The notes under the pieces were generated by a model. The model made no database searches. It was not told where the DNA came from and saw only the letters and a list, made by a program, of their open reading frames with translations. The position numbers and the translations under genes are program-made. Shown here in pieces: positions 32,729 through 40,600 of a stretch of DNA of 43,006 nucleotides. Numbering within the stretch: the stretch's first letter is position 1; each line of letters opens with the position of its first letter. The DNA lies in assembly GCF_001570885.1 (NCBI RefSeq), contig NZ_BCSN01000021.1, forward strand, positions 1 to 43,006, given 5' to 3'. This DNA is from Micrococcus lylae NBRC 15355 (lineage in GTDB: Bacteria; Actinomycetota; Actinomycetes; Actinomycetales; Micrococcaceae).

Positions 32729-32759
32729 CCCGTTGCCGCTCCGTGAGACAATCCGCCCT

Positions 32760-34064
32760 ATGGCCACCCGACGATCTGACGCGACCCGCATCCCCCTCCC
32801 CCGTGAGATCAAGGTCATGGTGGCCGCCGCGTTCACGATCGCCATCGGCTTCGGCCTCATCGCTCCCCTGCTGCCGGCCTACGCCCACTCCTTCAACGCC
32901 TCTGCGATGGCCGTGGCATCCGTCGTGTCCGCGTTCGGCGTCACGCGTCTGCTCTTCGCCCCGGTGTCCGGACGGCTGACGAACCGGCTCGGCGAGACGC
33001 CCGTGTACATGACCGGCGTCCTGATCGTGGCCCTGTCCATGTTCCTCACGGCCTTCGCCCAGGACTTCACCCAGCTCATCGTCTTCCGTGCCCTCGGCGG
33101 GATCGGCTCCACCCTCTTCACCGTCTCCGCGATGGCGTTCCTGGCCCGCAAGTCCCCGCCCACCATCCGCGGCCGCGTCTCCGGCGCCTACGCCTCCGCC
33201 TTCCTCGTCGGGAACATCGTCGGCCCGATCGTCGGCTCGGCGCTGTCCGTGTTCGGCTTCCGCATCCCGTTCCTCATCTACGGCACCGCTCTGGTCTGCG
33301 CCGCGGCGCTGGTGTTCTTCCAGCTCAAGGACACCCGCCGCGCCGACCGCCGCGTGCAGGACTCCCGACCGCCGATGCCGCTGAAGGAGGCCCTCGCACT
33401 GCCCTCCTACCGGGCCGCGCTCGTCTCCTTCTTCTCCAACGGCTGGGCCACCTTCGGCGTCCGCAACTCCGTGATGCCGCTCTACGCCTCCACCGCGTTC
33501 GCCGGCGCAGCCCTGTTCGGGTACGCGGTGGACGGCGCCCTGATGTCCGGCCTCGCCCTGTCCCTGTTCGCCGCGGGGAACGTCACCGCCGTGACGTTCA
33601 GCTCACGCCTGTCCGACGTCCACGGACGCAAGCCCCTGATCCTGATCGGCCTGACCACCACCGCGGTCATGACGGGCCTGATCGGCCTCGCCTCCTCCCC
33701 CGCGCTGTTCCTCGTCGCCTGTCTGCTGGCCGGCGCGGGCACCGGCACCCTCAACTCCCCGCAGCAGGCGGCGATCGCAGACATGGTCGGCCAGGAGCGC
33801 AAGGCCGGCCACGTCATGTCCACGGCCCAGATGTCCGCAGACATGGGCGCGATCATCGGTCCGCTGCTCGCCGGTGCCATGGCGGACATGTGGGGCTGGG
33901 ACTGGGCCTTCTTCGCCACCGGCGCCGTCCTGGCCATCGGTGCGATCGCCTGGGCCCGCGCCCCGGAGACCAACCTGCCGGTCCGCCCCGGCGGGCCCCG
34001 CACGGGCACCCTGCCGGTCATCGTCCCGCCGGAGAAGCCGCGCACCTCGCCCGAGGAGAGCTGA
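32760..34064 (+). CDS. Major facilitator superfamily exporter
   Basis: A 434-residue transporter with twelve predicted helices in two halves split by a charged loop (KDTRRADRRVQDSRPP). The MFS loop motif is seen as APVSGRLTNRLGETPVYMTG after helix 2, and repeated in the second half as SSRLSDVHGRKPLILIG. SGAYASAFLVGNIVGPIVGS fits the drug-exporter helix 5 motif. The substrate is unknown, and drug or metabolite efflux is most likely. The ATG at 32760 lacks a ribosome site, and a -10-like GACAAT ends 7 nt before it, so a leaderless message is possible. The long frame upstream is noncoding. A bidirectional terminator follows. Confidence 0.88.
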   Translation: MATRRSDATRIPLPREIKVMVAAAFTIAIGFGLIAPLLPAYAHSFNASAMAVASVVSAFGVTRLLFAPVSGRLTNRLGETPVYMTGVLIVALSMFLTAFAQDFTQLIVFRALGGIGSTLFTVSAMAFLARKSPPTIRGRVSGAYASAFLVGNIVGPIVGSALSVFGFRIPFLIYGTALVCAAALVFFQLKDTRRADRRVQDSRPPMPLKEALALPSYRAALVSFFSNGWATFGVRNSVMPLYASTAFAGAALFGYAVDGALMSGLALSLFAAGNVTAVTFSSRLSDVHGRKPLILIGLTTTAVMTGLIGLASSPALFLVACLLAGAGTGTLNSPQQAAIADMVGQERKAGHVMSTAQMSADMGAIIGPLLAGAMADMWGWDWAFFATGAVLAIGAIAWARAPETNLPVRPGGPRTGTLPVIVPPEKPRTSPEES

Positions 34065-34171
34065 GCGGCACGCAGGCACCGCTGCCGGGCCTGCTGCTTC
34101 CCGACGACGGTCCCCCACCCCGTCGCCCGCCTCGCCTGCACCGCCGGCACGTCAGTGCCGGGATCCCGGAC

Positions 34172-34214
34172 ACGACGGAGCCCGCCTTCCTGAGCGGAAG
34201 GCGGGCTCCGTCGT
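34172..34214. terminator. Bidirectional terminator between MFS and wecB genes
   Basis: A perfect 19-bp stem (ACGACGGAGCCCGCCTTCC and complement) with a 5-nt loop lies between two convergent genes, 107 nt after the MFS stop and 28 nt after the wecB stop. Confidence 0.88.
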
Positions 34215-34242
34215 CGTGGGCCTGCCGGCGGAGGCTGGTGGC

Positions 34243-35409
34243 TCAGCGCTCCCCGAGGCCGTCGTCGAACTCGGAGTCCCGTTCGCCGACACCCAGCATC
34301 TGAGCGATGGCGGAGACGGTGCGGCCGGCGGCCCTGCCGTCGCCGTAGGGGTTCACCGCGTTGGCCATGGCCTTGTAGGCGGCCTCGTCGTGCAGAAGGG
34401 TCTGCACCTGCTCGAACACGACGTCCTCGGCGGTGCCGATGAGGCGGACGGTGCCGGCCTCCACCGCCTCCGGGCGCTCGGTGTTCTCCCGCATCACCAG
34501 CACCGGCTTGCCGAGGCCTGGGGCCTCCTCCTGGACGCCGCCGGAGTCGGTGAGCACGACGTTCGCCAGGGACAGCATGTGGGTGAACTCGCCGTAGGCC
34601 AGCGGCTCGGTGACCACGATGTTCTCCAGGCCCTCGAGGAACGGCAGGACGGCCTCGCGGACCACCGGGTTCTTGTGGGCCGGAAGGACGAAGAGGACCT
34701 CCGGGTTCTGCTTCGCCAGGCGGGCCAGGGCACGACCGACACCGCGCATGGCCTCGCCCTGGTTCTCACGGCGGTGGGTGGTGACCAACACGACCTTGGT
34801 GCCCTGCGCCACCTTCTGCTCGACCTCCGCCAGCTGCGGGTCGGTGAACGGGATCTTCTTGTCCACGACCTCCAGGAGGGCGTCGATCACGGTGTTGCCG
34901 GTGATGTACACATCGGCCTCGTCCACGGCCTCGCGCAGCAGGTTCGCCTTGGACACACGGGTCGGCGCCAGGTGCAGGGACGCGAGCTGGGAGGTGAGCT
35001 TGCGGTTCGCCTCCTCCGGGAACGGGGACATGATGTCGAAGCTGCGCAGGCCTGCCTCGGCATGCACCACCGGGATCTGCAGGTTGAACGCGGCGATCGC
35101 GGCGGCGGTGGAGGTGGTGGTGTCGCCCTGGACGACGACCGCGTCCGGCTTCTCCTCCACCAGGATGCGGTCCACGCCCTCGAGGATCTTCGCGAAGATC
35201 GAGTTCAGGGTCTGGCGCGGCTGGATGATGTTCAGGTCGTGGGCCGGGACGATGCCGAACAGCTCGTTGACCTGGTCCAGCATCTCGCGGTGCTGGCCGG
35301 TGACGGCCACGACGCAGTCGAACTGGTCCGACGCCTCCAGCGCCTTCACGATCGGGGCGACCTTGATGGCCTCCGGACGGGTGCCGTAGATCGGCATGAT
35401 CTTCTTCAC
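34243..35409 (-). CDS. wecB: UDP-N-acetylglucosamine 2-epimerase, non-hydrolysing
   Basis: Interconverts UDP-GlcNAc and UDP-ManNAc, the precursor of ManNAc and ManNAc-uronic acid units in wall polymers. 388 residues, cytosolic GT-B fold. Family blocks are IYGTRPEAIKVAPIV at the N-terminus, VVQGDTTTSTAAAIAAF, VVHAEAGLRS, VLVTTHRRENQGEAM and LTDSGGVQEEAPGLGKPVLV. The ERPEAVEAGTVRLIG C-terminal motif is intact. The start is a GTG at 35409 with GAGGAA 5 nt upstream. It is divergent from the ABC exporter pair over 309 bp. The dehydrogenase that would make UDP-ManNAcA (wecC) is not in the window. Confidence 0.95.
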   Translation of the reverse strand: MKKIMPIYGTRPEAIKVAPIVKALEASDQFDCVVAVTGQHREMLDQVNELFGIVPAHDLNIIQPRQTLNSIFAKILEGVDRILVEEKPDAVVVQGDTTTSTAAAIAAFNLQIPVVHAEAGLRSFDIMSPFPEEANRKLTSQLASLHLAPTRVSKANLLREAVDEADVYITGNTVIDALLEVVDKKIPFTDPQLAEVEQKVAQGTKVVLVTTHRRENQGEAMRGVGRALARLAKQNPEVLFVLPAHKNPVVREAVLPFLEGLENIVVTEPLAYGEFTHMLSLANVVLTDSGGVQEEAPGLGKPVLVMRENTERPEAVEAGTVRLIGTAEDVVFEQVQTLLHDEAAYKAMANAVNPYGDGRAAGRTVSAIAQMLGVGERDSEFDDGLGER

Positions 35410-35491
35410 AGTGTTCCTCGCTGTGTGGGAGTCGGCGGTCTCGAGGCCACTGGTTCTCCGGGCACATGTGGCCCGCCCTCGAGTTGCCCCC

Positions 35492-35497
35492 ACCATA
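35492..35497 (-). promoter_or_regulatory. Candidate -10 element for wecB
   Basis: The minus strand reads TATGGT in GGACTATGGTGGGG, 83 nt before the wecB start. The same loose -10 and neighbouring GGGG occur before DUF3052. No -35 is apparent. Confidence 0.3.
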
Positions 35498-35560
35498 GTC
35501 CACGGCCCCGGCCGGCACCGGCTCGGCACGCAGGATCGCCGCCGGCACCGCGCGGTCTCC

Positions 35561-35638
35561 TACACTGGTACAGCGGTCGACGCCGCCTTCCGGCGGCGAC
35601 GGCGTCGTCGTGCCGTGCCCCGCACGGCGCTGACGACG
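35561..35638 (+). promoter_or_regulatory. Candidate promoter and structured leader of the ABC exporter operon
   Basis: TACACT at 35561-35566 fits a -10. The presumed leader then contains a hairpin at 35581-35598 (CGCCGCC/GGCGGCG, loop of 4) and a larger two-part stem at 35603-35638 (CGTCGTC/GACGACG outside, GCCGTGC/GCACGGC inside). The second structure ends 80 nt before the permease ATG. It could be an attenuator or a transcript stabiliser. The 309-bp space between wecB and this operon holds no gene. Confidence 0.4.
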
Positions 35639-35718
35639 GCGCGCGACCGTGACACGACCCCCTGGCCGCCACCCGACGTCCATGGGACACACGGTGAGAA
35701 AGGCAGGCGCACACACCC

Positions 35719-36639
35719 ATGTCGACACAGCGCCACGACGGGCGACCCGCGTCCCGGACCGACGAGTTCCGCAGCGCCGTCCACGACGCCTACGGCGACG
35801 CGTCCCACCTGACCTCGGTCACCGGACGTCCCGGGCTCGGCAGCTACATCCGTCAGCTCTGGCAGCGTCGCCACTTCATCTGGTGGCAGTCCCGCAGCCG
35901 TGTGGTGACCAGCAACGACGACAGCCGGCTCGGCGCCTTCTGGCTCATCCTCCGCCCGCTGCTCGACGCCACGTTCTACTGGCTGGTCTTCGGCGTGCTC
36001 CTCCAGCTCGACCGCGGCATGTCGAACTACGTCGCCTTCGTCATCATCGGCGTGTTCATGTTCCAGTTCACCGGTGCCGCACTCACCGGCGGCACCCGGA
36101 CGATCTCCTCGAACATGTCCCTGACACGGGCCTTCCAGTTCCCCCGCATGGCCCTGCCGATCGCGGATCTGCTCTTCGACGTCTTGCAGCGCATGCTCGC
36201 CGTGGGCGTGATGTTCGTGCTCGTCCTGGTCATCCCCCCGCACGAGACGCCGGAGTGGACCTGGCTCTTGGTCCCGGTCGTGCTCGTCCTGCACATCCTC
36301 ATGAACTTCGGCATCATGCTCCTGCTGGCGCGGGCGAGCACCCTGTTCCCGGACGTCAGCCGCTTCATGCAGTTCGTGACCCGCATCCTGATGTACGGCT
36401 CCGGCGTGATCTTCCCGATCACCCGCTTCACCGACCGGTACCCGGTGCTCCACGACATCATCGAGATGAATCCCGTGTTCGTCGTCCTCACGATGTACCG
36501 CGACCTGATCATCGACGGCGTCATGCCGTCCGCCGCCCACTGGGTCACCCTCGGCGCGTACGCCGTCGGTCTGTCCGTGGTGGGCTTCTTCGTCTTCTGG
36601 CTCGGAGAGGAGTCCTACGGCCGTGACCAGTACCGATGA
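35719..36639 (+). CDS. Polysaccharide ABC exporter, permease subunit (Wzm/TagG type)
   Basis: Membrane half of an ABC-2 type exporter that moves undecaprenyl-linked glycan across the membrane. 306 residues. A charged cytosolic arm of about 60 residues with an amphipathic RQLWQRRHFIWWQSRSRV segment is followed by six helices starting near residue 72 (LGAFWLILRPLLDATFYWLV). Pairing with the next gene, whose product is a Wzt-type ATPase, fixes the class. The ATG at 35719 has GAGAAAGG about 15 nt upstream, rather far. It overlaps the ATPase gene by 17 nt. Cargo is inferred from the neighbouring wecB, glycosyltransferase and galE. Confidence 0.92.
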   Translation: MSTQRHDGRPASRTDEFRSAVHDAYGDASHLTSVTGRPGLGSYIRQLWQRRHFIWWQSRSRVVTSNDDSRLGAFWLILRPLLDATFYWLVFGVLLQLDRGMSNYVAFVIIGVFMFQFTGAALTGGTRTISSNMSLTRAFQFPRMALPIADLLFDVLQRMLAVGVMFVLVLVIPPHETPEWTWLLVPVVLVLHILMNFGIMLLLARASTLFPDVSRFMQFVTRILMYGSGVIFPITRFTDRYPVLHDIIEMNPVFVVLTMYRDLIIDGVMPSAAHWVTLGAYAVGLSVVGFFVFWLGEESYGRDQYR

Positions 36640-37525
36640 CAGGAACGCCGGCGAGTCCGGCCGCACAGACACCGACGCGTCGGACGACGCACGGCAGTTC
36701 GGAGACCTCACCCTCCTGGCCACCGACATCACGCTCGACTACCCGGTGCGCATCGCCCGCGAGGAGAAGACGCGCGGGCTCTTCTCGTCCGCCGGTGAGC
36801 GCGGCGTGGTGCACGCCGTCCGCGGCGTCTGCCTGGCTGCGCGCCAGGGCGAGTTCATCGGCCTCGTGGGCCGCAACGGCTCCGGCAAGAGCGCACTGCT
36901 GCGCGTCCTCGCCGGCGTCGAGGCCCCGACCACAGGCGAGGTCTTCGCCGCCTCGAAGCCCCAGCTCATGGGCGTGGGAGCGGCCCTCATGCCGCATCTG
37001 ACGGGCCTCGACAACATCCGCATCGGCCTGCTCGCCATGGGGCTCACCCCGGACGAGGTCCAGGCCCGGATCGCGCAGGTCGCCGAGCTCGCGGACATCG
37101 GTGACTCCATCCGCATGCCCATGCGCACCTACTCCTCCGGCATGCGGGCCCGGCTGCGCTTCTCCATCTCGGTGGCCGCCGAGCCGGACATCATCATGAT
37201 CGACGAGGCGCTCTCCACCGGCGACGATGCCTTCCGGGAGCGGTCGAACCAGGCCATGAAGGACCTCATCGCACGGTCCGGCACGGGATTCCTGGTGAAC
37301 CACTCCGCCCCCGTGATCCGGGAGCTCTGCACACGCGTGGTCTGGATGGACAAGGGCGAGATCGTCGAGGACGGGGAGACCATACGCGTCATGAAGGACT
37401 ACAGCATGTTCATGAACGCCCTCCGCAAGCACGGCGAGAAGAAGGCCCTCGAGGTCAAGGCGCGCTACGCCTCGACCTTCGAGGAGCGGATCGAGGACAT
37501 CCGCCGCGGCACCGTGGACACCTGA
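36623..37525 (+). CDS. Polysaccharide ABC exporter, ATPase subunit (Wzt/TagH type)
   Basis: ATP-binding partner of the preceding permease. 300 residues. An N-terminal arm of about 25 polar residues, Walker A GRNGSGKSALL at about 88-98, signature YSSGMRARLRFS, Walker B IIMIDEALSTGDD, and a switch His in VNHSAPVIRE. The Q-loop is short, with the PQLMGVGAALMPHLTG region characteristic of glycan exporters. There is no extra carbohydrate-binding domain of the O-antigen Wzt type, so it resembles TagH/RfbE. The start is GTG at 36623, inside the permease gene, with GAGGAG 8 nt further upstream. Confidence 0.93.
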   Translation: MTSTDDRNAGESGRTDTDASDDARQFGDLTLLATDITLDYPVRIAREEKTRGLFSSAGERGVVHAVRGVCLAARQGEFIGLVGRNGSGKSALLRVLAGVEAPTTGEVFAASKPQLMGVGAALMPHLTGLDNIRIGLLAMGLTPDEVQARIAQVAELADIGDSIRMPMRTYSSGMRARLRFSISVAAEPDIIMIDEALSTGDDAFRERSNQAMKDLIARSGTGFLVNHSAPVIRELCTRVVWMDKGEIVEDGETIRVMKDYSMFMNALRKHGEKKALEVKARYASTFEERIEDIRRGTVDT

Positions 37526-37553
37526 CCGCACGGCCGGCACCGTGGACGCCTGA
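37508..37553. repeat. Short duplication at the ABC ATPase gene end
   Basis: The last codons and stop of the ATPase gene (GGCACCGTGGACACCTGA at 37508) are repeated 28 bp later as GGCACCGTGGACGCCTGA, with one difference, out of frame and in noncoding DNA. It appears to be a small local duplication. Confidence 0.7.
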
Positions 37554-37603
37554 ACCTGACCGCGCGGCCCGCGCCGTCACAACGGGGCCGTCACGACGGA
37601 GAC

Positions 37604-37640
37604 GGGGCCCGCCCCGCAGCACGGCTGCGGGGCGGGCCCC
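37604..37640. terminator. Bidirectional terminator between the exporter and glycosyltransferase genes
   Basis: A perfect 17-bp stem (GGGGCCCGCCCCGCAGC and complement) with a 3-nt loop lies between convergent genes. The plus-strand tail TCGTCGTTCG is mildly U-rich. Confidence 0.88.
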
Positions 37641-37675
37641 TCGTCGTTCGGATCCGCGCGGTGCGCGATCACTCT

Positions 37676-40600
37676 TCAGCGGCGGCGTCCCTCGACCACC
37701 TCGAGGATCTGGGCGCCGATCGTCGCCGGGGCGAAGTGGCTGCGCATGAACTCGCGCACCTCGGCGGACTCCTGCAGGAACCGGTCCCGGTCCGCCGTCA
37801 GGCGACGGACCCGGTCCACGGCTTCGGCGGCGTCCTCCACGAGCCACCGCTCTCCGTACACGAACTCGGCGCCCGCCCAGGGCCAGATGATCGGCACACA
37901 GCCGGCGGCGCCGCCCTCGGCGATGGCCTGGTGGGTGCCCTCGTGGTCGCTCGTGGAGAGGATGAATCCGGGCTCGGTGCGGTACCACTCGGCGATGTCG
38001 GCGCTGTGCCCGCCGAACTCCACGGCGCCCTGGAGCGCCGGAGAGTCCGTCAGGCGGGCATACTGCGCCTCGAAGTACTCGCGCTCGGGCTCACGGTTCA
38101 TCAGCCACGGGTACTCCATGTACTCCTTGCCCTTGACCACGAGGCGGTAGCCCGGGTCCTCGGCCGTGAGACGCTCCATCACGTCGAGCGCCAGGTCCAG
38201 TCGCTTGGACTGCGGCACCGAGCCCACCATGCCCAGCACGTGCGGGTCCGGGTCCGTACGAGGCGCCGCGAAGGCGTCGAAGTCGAAGGTGTTGCCGATG
38301 ACCACCGAGCGCTCGGCCGGGACACCGAAGGTGATCTGCGCGCGGCGCATGCCGACCGGCGAGACGAAGACGAAGGTGTCCACGGCTTTCAGATCCGCCT
38401 CCCGGAGGAAGCGGGTGCGCAGCTCCTGGGCGTGAAGGCGCACGATCAGGCGCTGTCCCTCACGCTTGTTCCGGCTGTACCACTTCACGTTGCCCAGCGC
38501 CCACTCGCAGAACACCACGTCAGCCTCGGCGAGGAGACGGCGGCTCTGCTGCTCATCGTGGATGTCGTGGCCGCCCCACTGGTCGACGATGACGCGGTGG
38601 CCCGCTCCTTCCAGCACGGCGGTGATCTGCGGGAAGAACTTCAGGTCGTGACCGGCCACCAGCACCGTCAGGGGCTGCGTGGTCTCCTCGCCCACCATGA
38701 CGGCGCCGGCGACGTCCTGGGACCCGTCGGGCAGGCCGGCAGAGGCCTGCACACCCGATGCACCGGCCGCTGCGGCACCGGCACCGACGGGGCTCGACGC
38801 GGTGCCGGAGACGACCGCCGCCGTTCCTCCGGAGGCCTGGGCGGAGCCGTCACGGTCCACCACCCGCTGCCAGGCGAAGACCTGGTCGTCGTCGAGCGCC
38901 GGCGGGGAGCCCTGCAGCCACGCCTCGTAGACGTCCTCGGCGAGCAGGACCGTGCCCGGCTCGATGTCCGAGGTCAGCGCAGCGATGCGCACGTGCGGTT
39001 CGCCCTTGCCCCAGGAGACCGTGCGCGTGCCGACCGCCTTCCAGTCGCCGAAGCGCAGGGCCAGGGACATGTCCTCGAGCAGGTGGGCCTCCGGAGCGGG
39101 GGCACCGGCGCGGTGCACCACGACGTGGCCGATGCCGGCCTCGCGCAGCGCAGCCACGCGTGCCTCACCCTCGGCGTGGACCACCGGGCAGGAGGCCTGG
39201 ACGCCGTCGGTCGAGTCGGTGAGCAGGTACAGGGCCGGACGGATGGTCTGAGCCTCGAAGAGAGGCACGTCCGCGCGCGAGCACTCGACCGCCACGGGGG
39301 CCGTCGCCGGGCTCTGCACCCGGAAGCCGGCCACGCGCATCATGTACACCAGACGATGGGCGCAGGTGTGCGCCTCGTACACGTGGCGGAACGCCTTCCA
39401 CAGGCCCTCGTGGCGCAGCGCCTCGGAGCCCTTCCATGCCTCAAGGTGGCCGTTCGCCTGATCCGGGGTGGTCACGGTCGGCACGGTCCCGGCGAGGGTC
39501 TCGTCCACGCCGCGGCCGGCCGAGCTGAGCACGGTCGAGCCGGACGCGGTGATCTCCACGACGCGGCGGGAGAACATGCTCGGGGAGTCCACCACGGAGT
39601 TGCCGTTGAGGTGGATCGGGTGGGCCTTGTAGGCCTGGCACATGTCCGGGTAGCTGAGGCTCTGCCGTGCGTACCGGCGGAACCGGTCCGGGAGGCGGTA
39701 CGGCGAGTTCGGGTCGTTGTGCACCCGCTCGTAGATGGCGAGGCCGAACGGCGCGGACTCGTAGAACAGGAAGTCGAGCCCCTGCTTGCGGGTCGCGTAC
39801 TTGTCGCCGTAGTAGGTGCCGCCGTAGGCGATGCTCTCGTCCTGCTCACGCGTGCTCGGCAGGGGGTTGTGCAGCAGCGGCTGCGCGGCGAACGGGGCGG
39901 AGGCCACGGTCTTGATCTGGTTGTCCGGCAGGGACTTGTAGTCCACGATCGTCCGCGCGTCCGTGGTGAACACGTAGTCGCAGAGGGAGGCGGTCCGCTT
40001 GAAGCGGTTGTAGTGGACCGGGTCCTCCTTGTTCCAGAACATCACCGGGATGCCGTGCTGACGACAGTGCGCGATGAGCTCTGCGATCGGAGCATGGGTC
40101 TCGTCGTCGTAGTAGCCGATGATGCCCGTCCAGGCGCCGTCGTTGCCCTGCCAGGCGGACTCGATGAACAGGGCGTCGACGCTGTGCGTCTGGAACTGCT
40201 CGTTCCAGTCGTCCGGACGCACGCGCAGGGCGGTCAGCTCCGGGACGAAGGTATCCGAGGTGAACACGTCGCCGATGAACGCGACCGTGAAGTCCTTCAG
40301 CGGTCGCTCGGCTTCCGCATCGGCCCCCGCGGTGCGGCCGTCGCGCGACAGCGACCCCAGTGCCTCGGCGATGCGGGCGCCCGTGACGGACCAGCTGCGG
40401 TTCTCCTTCACCCAACGGCGGGCGCGCACGCCCATGGCCCGGGCGGCCTCGCGATCCTCGAGGACCTCGGCGAGACGGTCGACCAGGCTCGCCACGTCGT
40501 CCTTGGCGAAGCTCAGTGCGGTCGCCTGGTCCGGCCCGCAGAACACCGTGTGCGGCGAGACGTCCGAGAGGACGACCGCACCGCCGACCGCCATCGCCTC

